A stretch of DNA of 21,507 bases, taken from positions 1 to 21,507 of the forward strand of contig JAFOML010000009.1 in NCBI GenBank assembly GCA_017425345.1. Reading direction: 5' to 3'. Each line of letters opens with the position of its first letter. Position 1 is the first letter of the stretch. A model generated the notes under the pieces. It ran no database searches. It saw only the letters and a program-made list of their open reading frames with translations, and was not told where the DNA came from. The DNA comes from Eubacterium sp. (GTDB lineage Bacteria; Bacillota_A; Clostridia; Peptostreptococcales; Anaerovoracaceae). The position numbers were made by a program, and so were the translations under genes. Positions 7,638-15,058 of the stretch are shown here, piece by piece.

Positions 7638-9083
7638 ATGAATTACAGAATTGTATTTAAAAACATAGGGTTCGTCCTGCGGTTTGAAGGCGGCTTTCTG
7701 TTGCTGCCGCTTCTGGTGAGCCTGCTCTATGAAGAGGGGACCTGGCCGGTCTGGATCCTCTGCGCTGCAGCAGTCTTTGTCTGCGGCACCCTGCTCGGGA
7801 GACTGCAGCCGAAGCGGCAGGGTCTTTCTGTCCGTGACGGCAGCATCATCGTCGCGCTGTCATGGATCATCCTGTCTGCGGCGGGCGCTGTCCCGTTCGT
7901 TCTGACAGGAGACATCCCGTCCTTTCCGGATGCTTTTTTTGAGACGGTTTCCGGGTTCACGACGACAGGAGCCTCGATCCTGACCGATGTGGAAGCGCTG
8001 CACCACTCCTGCCTCTTCTGGCGCAGCTTTACACACTGGATCGGCGGTATGGGCGTTATCGTGTTTATCCTGGTGTTTCTGCCGCTCACGGGATCGAGCT
8101 CGATCCATCTGCTGCAGGCAGAGTCCCCGGGATACTCCGTGGAGCGAATCGTCCCCAAGCTAAAGGATACGGCACGGGGTCTCTATCTGATCTATATCGG
8201 ACTGACCGTCGCGGAAATCCTGGCGCTGGCTGCCTCCCGCATGCCGCTATTTGATAACCTCTGCATCACATTCGGCACCGTCGGCACCGGAGGATTCGGC
8301 GTGCTGAATAGCTCGGCAGGAGATTATACGCCGCTTCAGCAGAATATTATCACGCTGTTTATGATTTTGAGCGCGCTGAATTTTGCCGTCTATTTCGCAA
8401 TGTTCCGCCGGAAACCCAAGGAGATCCTGGCAAACGAAGAAGTACGCTGGTACCTCGTGATCCTCGCGGCCGCTTCTGCAGCGATCTACTGCAGTCTCGT
8501 GACCGAGGCGCCGGACATGGAAGAAGGCTATGCGCTCCATCACACGCTGTTCCAGGCGGCATCGATCATGACGACGACCGGCTTTGGCACGCTGGATTTT
8601 AGCCAGTGGCCTGAGCTTGCCCGAGCAGTACTGGTCCTGCTCATGTTCATCGGTGCTTGTGCGGGGTCTACGGGTGGAGGCCTGAAAGTCTCCCGCCTTC
8701 TGATCATGATCAAGGATGCGCATATGAAGATCCTTCACATCTATCACCCGCATGTGATGTATAAGATCCGGATGAACGGAAGGTCTTTGCCGGACGAGGT
8801 CGTGCAGAACGCGCTCGCGTTCGTATCCTTCTATGTGATCCTGATCGCGGCTTCGGTCGTTCTGATCAGCGTGGATGGGTTCGATTTTACCACGAACTTC
8901 ACTGCAGTGGCAGCCTCTGTCAACAACATAGGCCCGGGGCTGAACGAGGTTGGCCCGGCGGGCAACTTCAGCGGCTTCTCCACGTTCTCCAAGATGGTGC
9001 TTGCAGCGGACATGCTGTTCGGCAGGCTGGAGCTGTTCCCGATGCTGATGCTGTTCCATCCGTCATCGTGGCGTCGTCGTTAG
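7638..9083 (+). CDS. trkH: TrkH, K+ uptake membrane subunit
   Basis: TrkH is the membrane pore of the Trk potassium importer. The 481-residue protein contains the four M1-P-M2 repeats; the P-loop filter segments are TTTGAS (108-113), GTVGTGGFG (213-221), TTTGFG (312-317) and NNIGPG (429-434). Each keeps the central glycine that binds K+. GACAGSTGGGLKVSR (339-353) is the broken helix and intramembrane gate of the third repeat. The end, GRLELFPML followed by SSW and arginines, is the normal TrkH terminus, so the protein is complete. No good Shine-Dalgarno precedes the ATG at 7638, so translation may be coupled to trkA eight bases upstream. The promoter of the thiamine operon begins ten bases after the stop, without a visible terminator. 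Confidence 0.94.
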   Translation: MNYRIVFKNIGFVLRFEGGFLLLPLLVSLLYEEGTWPVWILCAAAVFVCGTLLGRLQPKRQGLSVRDGSIIVALSWIILSAAGAVPFVLTGDIPSFPDAFFETVSGFTTTGASILTDVEALHHSCLFWRSFTHWIGGMGVIVFILVFLPLTGSSSIHLLQAESPGYSVERIVPKLKDTARGLYLIYIGLTVAEILALAASRMPLFDNLCITFGTVGTGGFGVLNSSAGDYTPLQQNIITLFMILSALNFAVYFAMFRRKPKEILANEEVRWYLVILAAASAAIYCSLVTEAPDMEEGYALHHTLFQAASIMTTTGFGTLDFSQWPELARAVLVLLMFIGACAGSTGGGLKVSRLLIMIKDAHMKILHIYHPHVMYKIRMNGRSLPDEVVQNALAFVSFYVILIAASVVLISVDGFDFTTNFTAVAASVNNIGPGLNEVGPAGNFSGFSTFSKMVLAADMLFGRLELFPMLMLFHPSSWRRR

Positions 9084-9092
9084 CCTCTTCTA

Positions 9093-9121
9093 TTGACAAA
9101 ATCTATCGTGCTGACTATACT
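9093..9121 (+). promoter_or_regulatory. Consensus promoter of the thiamine transport operon
   Basis: TTGACA at 9093-9098 and TATACT at 9116-9121 have an ideal 17-base spacing. The predicted start is near 9128, just before the TPP aptamer. A second TTGACA at 9126-9131 lacks a matching -10 element and is probably coincidental. Confidence 0.85.
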
Positions 9122-9133
9122 AATGTTGACAAA

Positions 9134-9272
9134 TAGCTAGGGGAGCGTTTGCTGAGAAACCGGACGGAAGTCCGGGAACCCTCATTACCTGATCCGGATA
9201 ACGCCGGCGTAGGGAAGCTGATTGAGAGATATCAGAAAAGTTAACTCCCCGTTTGATGCGCGGGAGTTTTTT
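9134..9272 (+). promoter_or_regulatory. TPP riboswitch (THI element) with transcription terminator
   Basis: The aptamer shows the conserved THI-box blocks: AGGGGAGC (9139-9146), GCTGAGA (9151-9157), ACCC (9178-9181), ACCTGATC-GGATAACGCC-GCGTAGGGAA (9187-9216 region). P1 closes as AGCT 9135-9138 with AGCT 9216-9219, and a variable hairpin lies at 9161-9175. Downstream, AACTCCC (9243-9249) pairs with GGGAGTT (9262-9268), followed by a run of six T residues (9267-9272): an intrinsic terminator. CTCCCC (9245-9250) is also complementary to GGGGAG (9140-9145) in the aptamer, offering an antiterminator pairing when TPP is absent. The expected result is repression of the downstream transport genes when thiamine pyrophosphate is plentiful. 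Confidence 0.95.
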
Positions 9273-9299
9273 AATGCCCGTGGGAAAGGAGAACACATT

Positions 9300-9596
9300 A
9301 TGGAAGCAAGTGTAGCAATTCAGAGCCTGCCGCAGATGCCGGATGATGACGAACTCTGTCGTGTCGTAGATGAGGTCATCGCGTATATCGCGAAGCAGGG
9401 GTACAACTATTACGTCGGACCGTTCGAGACAACGATCGAAGGTCCCTATGATGAGCTGATGGACATCGTCAAGGAATGCCAGCACATTGCGATCCGCGCA
9501 GGCGCACCGTCTGTCGCAGCGTATGTCAAGATCAGCTACAAGCCGGAAGGCGAGGTACTTTCCATTGAAAGAAAAATCGGGAAATATCACGAATAA
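9300..9596 (+). CDS. Thiamine-binding protein of the YkoF/MTH1187 family
   Basis: This 98-residue cytoplasmic protein matches the small thiamine-binding domain family (PF01910, ferredoxin-like fold), which binds thiamine or its hydroxymethylpyrimidine part. Features seen are the opening beta strand ASVAIQSLP, the segment YNYYVGPFETTIEGPYDELM (about 40-59), typical of the family, and AAYVKISYKP near the end. The ATG at 9300 follows AAAGGAG (9285-9291) at good spacing; upstream in-frame codons lie inside the riboswitch terminator and are not credible starts. It is the first gene under the TPP riboswitch, followed by ThiX, ThiY and ThiZ homologues. It may buffer or sense the imported ligand, but its exact role in such operons is not settled. 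Confidence 0.88.
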   Translation: MEASVAIQSLPQMPDDDELCRVVDEVIAYIAKQGYNYYVGPFETTIEGPYDELMDIVKECQHIAIRAGAPSVAAYVKISYKPEGEVLSIERKIGKYHE

Positions 9597-10332
9597 TCTT
9601 TACCCGATCGCGGCCATTGCGGCGATCATCGGCATCTGGGAGCTGGTGTCGATCCTCGGGATCGTCCCGGACTTTATGCTGCCGTCGCCGGTCGCGATGA
9701 TGCGCGCATTTGTCGAGGATTTCTGGACGCTTATGGCGCACACGCGTGTCACGGTGATCGAGGCCGTCATCGGCCTTCTGATCGGGGTTTCGCTCGGCTT
9801 TCTGGCTGCGGTGGTCATGGACATGTTCGACACCGCGTACAAAGCCTTTTACCCCATCATCGTCATCACCCAGACCATCCCCACGGTTGCGATTGCTCCG
9901 CTTCTGGTGCTGTGGTTCGGTTATGAGATGACGCCGAAGGTGGTGCTGGTCATCCTTACCACCTTCTTCCCGATCGCGGTCGGCGTGCTGGACGGATTCC
10001 GCGCCTGCGACCGCGACGCGATCAACCTGCTCCGCTCGATGGGAGCGAGCCGTCCGCAGCTTTTCCGGCATATCAAGATTCCGGGAGCGCTGCCGCAGTT
10101 CTTCTCCGGCTTGAAGATCTCCGTGACTTATGCGATCGTCGGAGCGGTTCTGGCCGAGTGGATGGGCGGTTTCAACGGACTGGGCGTGTACATGACGCGG
10201 GTGAAGAAGTCCTTTGCGTACGATAAGATGTTTGCAGTGATCCTGCTGATCTCGCTGGTCAGCCTGATCCTGATCTGGTTAGTCAACGTGGCAGAGCGGA
10301 AGCTGATGCCATGGGAGGAGAGAAAGAGATGA
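9565..10332 (+). CDS. thiX: ThiX-like ABC permease for thiamine precursor uptake
   Basis: This is the membrane subunit of an ABC importer, probably for a hydroxymethylpyrimidine-type thiamine precursor. From the TTG at 9565 it has 255 residues, the usual size for this single-domain permease (SsuC/TauC-like BPD_transp_1 fold), with about six membrane segments. The ABC-coupling (EAA) loop is GASRPQLFRHIKIPGALP (160-177), preceded by LLRSM. I chose TTG 9565 because GAGGT (9552-9556) lies eight bases upstream and the protein then begins with a short charged segment ahead of the first membrane helix; earlier in-frame codons would add residues read inside the preceding gene. The gene therefore overlaps the upstream thiamine-binding gene by 32 bases. 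Its stop overlaps the next start (ATGA). Confidence 0.88.
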   Translation: MKEKSGNITNNLYPIAAIAAIIGIWELVSILGIVPDFMLPSPVAMMRAFVEDFWTLMAHTRVTVIEAVIGLLIGVSLGFLAAVVMDMFDTAYKAFYPIIVITQTIPTVAIAPLLVLWFGYEMTPKVVLVILTTFFPIAVGVLDGFRACDRDAINLLRSMGASRPQLFRHIKIPGALPQFFSGLKISVTYAIVGAVLAEWMGGFNGLGVYMTRVKKSFAYDKMFAVILLISLVSLILIWLVNVAERKLMPWEERKR

Positions 10333-11375
10333 AAAAAAGATTTTTAATGGTGCTCGCGGCAGCGGCTGTCGCAGCAGCTGTGCTGCTGACAGGATGCGGA
10401 GGAAGCGACGGCGGTAGTGAAAGTGCGGAAGGTTCGGCAGCTGCAGATGCGGGGGAGCTCAAGGAAGTAAATTTTGTCCTCGACTGGACCCCGAACACCA
10501 ACCACACCGGCGTCTACGTCGCCGATGCCCTGGGATACTATGAAGAAGCCGGCCTGAAAGTGACGATCCAGCAGCCGCCTGATGACGGCGCAGAAGCGCT
10601 GGTCGGATCCGGAAAAGCGCAGTTCGGCGTTTCGTTCCAGGATACCATGTCCGCGCTTCTCGAGGGAGATGAGAAAGCGATGCCGATCACCGCGGTTGCG
10701 GCTGTGATCCAGCACAACACGAGCGGCATCATGTCTTCCAAGGAGAATAACATCACGAGCCCGAAGGACATGGAAGGCCATACCTATGCGACATGGGAGT
10801 GGCCGATCGAGCAGGCGATCATCAAGAAGGTCATGGAGGACGACGGCGGAGACTACAGCAAGCTGAAACTGATCCCGCAGACCGTGGACGATGAGGTCGC
10901 AGCGTTGAAAGCCGGACAGATCGAGACGATCTGGGTCTACTACGGCTGGGCAGGTGTTGCAGCAGAAGTGAAGGACTATCCAATCAACTACTTCGCGTTC
11001 CGCGACATCACGCCGGCATTCGACTACTACTCACCGGTCATCATCGCAAACGATGAATACCTTGCGCAGAATCCGGAGGAAGCCAAAGCGTTCATCGAGG
11101 CGACTGCCCGCGGCTATGAGTATGCGGCAGAGCATCCGGAAGAAGCCGCGGACATCCTCTGTGAAGCGGTTCCAGAACTGGATTCCGAGCTCACCCACGC
11201 CAGCGCGAAATACCTGGCAGACAAGTATACGGACGACGCTTCCCAGTGGGGCATCTTCGATGCTGCCCGCTGGAACGCATTCTACCAGTGGATCAACGAG
11301 AACAAGCTGTATGAGAAGGCTGAGATTCCGGATAACGTCGGCTTCACGAACGACTTCCTGCCGGCAGCCGAGTAA
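10329..11375 (+). CDS. thiY: ThiY-like substrate-binding lipoprotein
   Basis: This is the extracellular binding lipoprotein of the importer, in the NMT1/THI5-like family that binds hydroxymethyl- or formylaminomethyl-pyrimidine precursors. From ATG 10329 it has 348 residues: a basic start (MKKR), a hydrophobic Ala/Val core, and a lipobox LLTGC with acylated cysteine at residue 23, then a Gly/Ser/Ala linker. The mature domain opens with LDWTPNTNHTGVYVADALGYY (51-71), a signature of this family. The ATG at 10329 overlaps the permease stop as ATGA and follows GGGAGGAG (10312-10319); an ATG at 10311 would spoil the signal peptide. Thiamine itself or another pyrimidine is possible as ligand. Confidence 0.9.
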   Translation: MKKRFLMVLAAAAVAAAVLLTGCGGSDGGSESAEGSAAADAGELKEVNFVLDWTPNTNHTGVYVADALGYYEEAGLKVTIQQPPDDGAEALVGSGKAQFGVSFQDTMSALLEGDEKAMPITAVAAVIQHNTSGIMSSKENNITSPKDMEGHTYATWEWPIEQAIIKKVMEDDGGDYSKLKLIPQTVDDEVAALKAGQIETIWVYYGWAGVAAEVKDYPINYFAFRDITPAFDYYSPVIIANDEYLAQNPEEAKAFIEATARGYEYAAEHPEEAADILCEAVPELDSELTHASAKYLADKYTDDASQWGIFDAARWNAFYQWINENKLYEKAEIPDNVGFTNDFLPAAE

Positions 11376-11381
11376 GATACT

Positions 11382-12122
11382 ATGTATAAGCTGGAAACCA
11401 AAAATGTAAGCATGGCCTTCGACGGTCATACGATCATCGAAGACATCTCGATTCATGCACGTAAGGGAGAACTGGTGAGTCTGCTGGGCCTTTCAGGCTC
11501 GGGAAAGACTACGCTGTTCAACTGCATCTCCGGTATCTACAAGCCGGTCAGCGGGAAGGTTCTGATGGACGGAGCGGATGTCACCGGTCAGACGGGGCAC
11601 CTGGCGTATATGCTGCAGAAGGACCTCCTGCTGCAGTACTACACGATCGAGGATAACGTTGCGCTGCCGCTGGTCATCCGGGGGCAGTCGCGCAAGAGCG
11701 CGCGGGCCGCGGTGCAGAAGTATTTCCCGGAATTCGGGCTGGAAGGAACACAGAAAAAGTATCCGAGCCAGCTCTCCGGCGGAATGCGCCAGCGCGCCGC
11801 GCTCCTTCGCACGTACATGTTCTCTGACAGTCTGGCGCTGCTTGACGAACCGTTTTCTGCGCTGGATACGATCACCAAGAGCGCGATCCACGAGTGGTAT
11901 CTGTCCATCATGGAACAGATCAAGCTGACGACAGTCTTCATCACGCACGATATCGACGAGGCGATTCTGCTGTCCGACCGGATCTACATCCTGCAGGGAA
12001 GGCCGGGGCATATCACGGGCGAGATCGTGATCGAGCCCGGGCGGAACCAGCGCGAAGGCTTCAACCTCACCGAAGACTTTCTCGCCTACAAACGGCAGAT
12101 CATCGAAATGCTGGATGTCTGA
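11382..12122 (+). CDS. thiZ: ThiZ-like ABC transporter ATP-binding protein
   Basis: This is the ATPase that energises the thiamine-precursor importer. The 246 residues carry all nucleotide-binding motifs: Walker A GLSGSGKTT (36-44), Q-loop glutamine Q79 in YMLQKD, signature LSGGMRQR (131-138), Walker B LALLDEPF (151-158), D-loop SALD and the switch histidine H189 in FITHDIDEA. It belongs to the SsuB/TauB/ThiZ type. The ATG at 11382 is six bases after the lipoprotein stop with only a weak Shine-Dalgarno, so translational coupling is likely. A strong terminator follows, making this the last gene of the TPP-controlled operon. Confidence 0.92.
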   Translation: MYKLETKNVSMAFDGHTIIEDISIHARKGELVSLLGLSGSGKTTLFNCISGIYKPVSGKVLMDGADVTGQTGHLAYMLQKDLLLQYYTIEDNVALPLVIRGQSRKSARAAVQKYFPEFGLEGTQKKYPSQLSGGMRQRAALLRTYMFSDSLALLDEPFSALDTITKSAIHEWYLSIMEQIKLTTVFITHDIDEAILLSDRIYILQGRPGHITGEIVIEPGRNQREGFNLTEDFLAYKRQIIEMLDV

Positions 12123-12133
12123 AGCAATTAAAT

Positions 12134-12170
12134 GGATGCTTGTCTGCGTAATGCGGAGGAGCATCCTTTT
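12134..12170 (+). terminator. Intrinsic terminator of the thiamine operon
   Basis: GGATGCT (12134-12140) pairs with AGCATCC (12160-12166); inside it TCTGC (12143-12147) pairs with GCGGA (12153-12157 region). Four T residues follow at 12167-12170, with another T-run at 12174-12177. Confidence 0.85.
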
Positions 12171-12178
12171 CTGTTTTG

Positions 12179-12187
12179 TGGTACAAT
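12179..12187 (+). promoter_or_regulatory. Possible extended -10 promoter
   Basis: TGG-TACAAT (12179-12187) matches an extended -10 element and lies 25 bases ahead of the next start codon. No convincing -35 hexamer is seen at the right distance, where the thiamine operon terminator sits. Confidence 0.4.
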
Positions 12188-12211
12188 GGTTCTGGAAGGA
12201 GGAACGGTACG

Positions 12212-12655
12212 ATGAATGATAACAGAGGCTATGATAGAGATAAGGAAATACGGGAGGCGCTGGAGGCCGGGGATGTGGCGCTGCAGTACCTGAACGAGGC
12301 CTGGGATCACCTGAATAAAGCCCGCGGCTGGGGCATCGTCGACATGCTCGGAGGCGATCTGTTTTCGACCTTCATGAAGCACAATCAGGTGAATCAGGCG
12401 GAGACGGTCCTCTCAAACGCCAGAGTCGCGCTGCAGCGTTACAGCAGTGAGCTCGCGGATATCCGGGAAGCCGTTCAGCTGGACGTACAGGTGGATGGGC
12501 TTTTGAAGTTCGCGGATTTCTTTCTGGATGGTCTGATCATCGACTGGATGGTCCAATCCAAGATCAAGAGAACGCGCGAGCAGGTGAGCGAGGCCATCGA
12601 ACGCGTCGAAGAGATGCAGCATAGGCTGAGAGGCATGCTGATCCGATTGACTTGA
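12212..12655 (+). CDS. Conserved hypothetical helical protein
   Basis: I recognise the general pattern as a conserved clostridial hypothetical protein but know no function. It has 147 residues and is predicted to be almost wholly helical, without signal peptide or clear membrane segment. The most distinctive part is RGWGIVDMLGGDLFSTFMKH (about 41-60), where a glycine-rich break with aromatic residues interrupts the helices. LLKFADFFLDGLIIDW (about 101-116) is a short hydrophobic amphipathic stretch, followed by a charged helix rich in Glu and Arg. GGAAGGAGGAA (12193-12203) places the start at ATG 12212. A Nudix hydrolase begins 14 bases after the stop, so the two are probably co-transcribed. 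Four-helix-bundle or membrane-edge protein is the most I can say. Confidence 0.8.
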   Translation: MNDNRGYDRDKEIREALEAGDVALQYLNEAWDHLNKARGWGIVDMLGGDLFSTFMKHNQVNQAETVLSNARVALQRYSSELADIREAVQLDVQVDGLLKFADFFLDGLIIDWMVQSKIKRTREQVSEAIERVEEMQHRLRGMLIRLT

Positions 12656-12669
12656 AGAAAGGTAGTAGA

Positions 12670-13230
12670 ATGAAGTTTCAAACAATCAAAAAAGTCCACG
12701 AAGGACGTTTTATCACCCGTTACGATATCGACTATAAACTGGAGGACGGTAACGTCAAGACGTATGAGATGATCAGCCGCAGCAAGGACCTGACGGGGGA
12801 AGAGGATCTGGTCGGGGCGCCCATCGATTCCGTGATCCTGATGGTGACGGATGAGAGCGGGGAGAAGATTTTGTTAAATAAGGAATTCCGTCTGGCCACC
12901 GGGCAGACCGTGTACAACTTCACCGCCGGGCTCATCGACCCGGGCGAGTCGCCGCGCGAAGCGGCCGAGCGAGAGCTCCGCGAAGAGACCGGCCTGACGC
13001 TGACCTCCGTGACGGATGTGCTGCATGCGTCTTACGGCGCGGTGGGCTTTTCGAACGAAAAGAACATCTGCATCGTCGGCACCGCTACCGGAGAATTCCA
13101 TCACAGCACGTCGGCGGAAGAGGAGATCGAGCCGGGCTGGTACACCAAGGCGGAAGTGCGGCAGCTTCTGAAAGAGAACTACTTCTCCGCGCGTACGCAG
13201 GCGTACTGCTATCTCTGGTCAAAGGAATAA
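12670..13230 (+). CDS. Nudix hydrolase, ADP-ribose pyrophosphatase type
   Basis: Nudix enzymes of this type cleave ADP-ribose or related nucleoside diphosphate sugars to AMP and a sugar phosphate. The 186-residue protein has a complete Nudix box at 87-109 (G87, E93, R101, E102, E105, E106, G108), which supplies the Mg-binding glutamates. The N-terminal strand-rich region with YEMISR (32-37) and the length fit the NudF/ADPRase subgroup. The ATG at 12670 follows AAAGG at 12658-12662; a TTG at 12652 would place the ribosome binding site inside the gene. The stop overlaps the next start by one base (TAATG), indicating translational coupling with the membrane protein. The exact nucleotide substrate is not evident from sequence. 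Confidence 0.9.
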   Translation: MKFQTIKKVHEGRFITRYDIDYKLEDGNVKTYEMISRSKDLTGEEDLVGAPIDSVILMVTDESGEKILLNKEFRLATGQTVYNFTAGLIDPGESPREAAERELREETGLTLTSVTDVLHASYGAVGFSNEKNICIVGTATGEFHHSTSAEEEIEPGWYTKAEVRQLLKENYFSARTQAYCYLWSKE

Positions 13231-13976
13231 TGGAGTATTTCTGGACACAATACAGCGACCTTCCGGCGGGGATCGGCTACGGCCGGTTCAGCACGGAACA
13301 CTGGATGGAACTGCTGGTGATCGGTATTCTGATCATCGTGCTGCTGCGCATCGTTCTCAGATGCAGTGAACGGACGCAGCAGTTCATCCTGCGCGCGGTT
13401 CCGGTCCTGATGGTCTTCCTGGAGTGCTTTAAGGATCTGTTTCTGCTGCAGGCAGGGCATTTCTCCGTTGGCTATCTGCCGCTCCATCTCTGCAGCCTGG
13501 GTGTATTCGTATTCCTGCTGTTCGCGTTTTCCAGCAGGCGCCGGGAAATGTGGGCGGAGATCGCGTTCTGTCTGATTTTGCCGGGCTCCGTGGTTGCGCT
13601 GCTACTGCCGGACTGGGCACACCTGTACCCGGTCTGGAACTTTATGAACCTGTACGGACTGACCTGGCATGGACTGCTTGTGTTCTACCCGCTGCTTCTC
13701 TATCTGCGCGGGGATGTGCACCCGGAAATCCGGCACATGCGCTGGAGCATCCTGTTCCTGTGCTGTGTGACGCCGCCGATCTACCTGTTTGACCGGATCT
13801 TCCACACGAATTACCTCTTTGTCAACTGGCCGGCACCGGGCACGCCGCTCGAATGGCTGGCTGACCGCATGGGGAATCCGGGGTATCTTCTGGGGTATGC
13901 GGTGTGCATACTGCTGGTTCTGACCGGGTATTACGGCCTTTTGTTCGTGTTGAACAAAATCCACGCCCGCCCCTAG
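13230..13976 (+). CDS. YwaF-like integral membrane protein (TIGR02206 / TMEM164 family)
   Basis: This 248-residue protein has six or seven predicted membrane helices and resembles Bacillus YwaF, which belongs to the same superfamily as animal TMEM164. The conserved segment LPLHLCSL (83-90) holds a His-x-Cys pair (H86, C88), and H147 in GLTWHG lies in another helix; these are the likely functional polar residues. Animal TMEM164 has been described as a phospholipid acyltransferase with a key cysteine, so a lipid-modifying role here is conceivable but unproven. The protein ends WP.PGTP.. then a final helix and a basic tail, normal for YwaF. Translation is coupled to the Nudix gene through TAATG. 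Its stop codon lies inside the terminator hairpin that ends the operon. Confidence 0.82.
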   Translation: MEYFWTQYSDLPAGIGYGRFSTEHWMELLVIGILIIVLLRIVLRCSERTQQFILRAVPVLMVFLECFKDLFLLQAGHFSVGYLPLHLCSLGVFVFLLFAFSSRRREMWAEIAFCLILPGSVVALLLPDWAHLYPVWNFMNLYGLTWHGLLVFYPLLLYLRGDVHPEIRHMRWSILFLCCVTPPIYLFDRIFHTNYLFVNWPAPGTPLEWLADRMGNPGYLLGYAVCILLVLTGYYGLLFVLNKIHARP

Positions 13977-13986
13977 CGGGCGTTTT
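13963..13986 (+). terminator. Intrinsic terminator overlapping the ywaF-like stop codon
   Basis: ACGCCCGC (13963-13970) pairs perfectly with GCGGGCGT (13976-13983) across a CCCTA loop, followed by TTTT (13983-13986). The 5' arm encodes the last residues of the membrane protein, and the TAG stop at 13974-13976 bridges loop and 3' arm. Confidence 0.85.
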
Positions 13987-13994
13987 CTGATAGA

Positions 13995-14023
13995 TTGAAC
14001 AAGGCGTGCGTCTGTGATAAAAT
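13995..14023 (+). promoter_or_regulatory. Possible promoter of the aldose 1-epimerase gene
   Basis: TTGAAC (13995-14000) and TAAAAT (14018-14023) are 17 bases apart, immediately after the upstream terminator. The predicted start, near 14030, would leave a very short leader that begins at the ribosome binding site AGGAGG (14031-14036). Confidence 0.5.
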
Positions 14024-14045
14024 GACAGTTAGGAGGACATCAGAT

Positions 14046-15029
14046 ATGAGCATCACGGAAAGGCAGTTTGGAACACGCTCTGACGGAGCGGAAGTAATAG
14101 AATACACGCTGAAAAACAGCCGCGGAATGGAGGTTTCCGTCCTGAACTACGGGTGTGCGATCCGGGCTATCCGCGTGTTTGGCATGGACGTCTGTCTGGG
14201 ATATGATTCGCTGGAAGAGTATCTTCAGGATGATGCGTGCCTCGGCGCAGTGCCGGGACGCGTGGCAAACCGCATCGCAAATGGGCGATTCGTGTTGAAC
14301 GGACAGCAATACCAGCTGGCATGTAATGATGGCAGGAATCACCTGCACGGAGGTCCTCATGGGTTTCACCGGCAGATCTGGAACGGAAAAGTGGACGAGT
14401 CCGGCGAGGCACTCATTCTTTCCCGCGTGTCGCCAGACGGCGAGGAAGGCTATCCGGGGGAGCTTCGCGTGACTGTCCGCTATGAGCTGACGGAACAGAA
14501 TGCGCTCCGCATCACCTTCGGTGCGCGCGCAGACCGTGATACGATCCTGAACCTCACCAATCACTCCTATTTCAACCTGAACGGACATGAGAGCGGAGAT
14601 GTGCTCGGACACATCCTGCAGATCCATGCGGATGCTGTGACGGAGACGGATGATTCGCTCATTCCGACCGGGAAACTGCTTCCGGTCAGTGGGAGCCGGT
14701 TCGATTTCCGGAATCCGAGGCAGATCAGGGAGGAGTATGATGATAATTTTGTGCTCGACGGAGAAGGATTCCGCAGAGTCGCAACCCTGGCAGGGAACAT
14801 GACAGGCCTTTGCATGGGTGTGTACACAGACCAGCCGGGTCTGCAGCTCTACACGGCGCAGGGACTCAGCGCGCGAAAGGGAAAGGATGGCGCTGCCTAT
14901 CAGCCATGCGGCGCAGTCTGCCTGGAAACGCAGTGTTTTCCGGACGCAGTCAATCACGAGGGCTTCCCTTCGGTGATCCTGCGTGCCGATGAAGAATTCC
15001 AATCCGTTACAGAATATCGATTTGGTTGA
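14046..15029 (+). CDS. galM: Aldose 1-epimerase (galactose mutarotase)
   Basis: This enzyme interconverts the alpha and beta anomers of aldoses such as galactose and glucose, feeding the Leloir pathway and general sugar use. The 327 residues have normal length and show the catalytic set: general acid histidines H101 (NHLHGG) and H173 (LTNHSYFNLNGH), base E294 (CLETQCFPD), plus the substrate-binding R76 in GRVANRI and an aspartate in EYDDNF. AGGAGG at 14031-14036 fixes the ATG at 14046; an upstream in-frame start would cross the promoter region. No other galactose gene is in the window. A VOC-fold gene follows after 29 bases in the same direction. Confidence 0.94.
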   Translation: MSITERQFGTRSDGAEVIEYTLKNSRGMEVSVLNYGCAIRAIRVFGMDVCLGYDSLEEYLQDDACLGAVPGRVANRIANGRFVLNGQQYQLACNDGRNHLHGGPHGFHRQIWNGKVDESGEALILSRVSPDGEEGYPGELRVTVRYELTEQNALRITFGARADRDTILNLTNHSYFNLNGHESGDVLGHILQIHADAVTETDDSLIPTGKLLPVSGSRFDFRNPRQIREEYDDNFVLDGEGFRRVATLAGNMTGLCMGVYTDQPGLQLYTAQGLSARKGKDGAAYQPCGAVCLETQCFPDAVNHEGFPSVILRADEEFQSVTEYRFG

Positions 15030-15058
15030 ATTACTGTTGTGAAGGGGGGAGTTTTTCG

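Noticed and set aside
9126..9131. Second TTGACA near the thiamine operon
   Set aside because: It sits at the predicted transcription start and has no -10 element at the right distance downstream.
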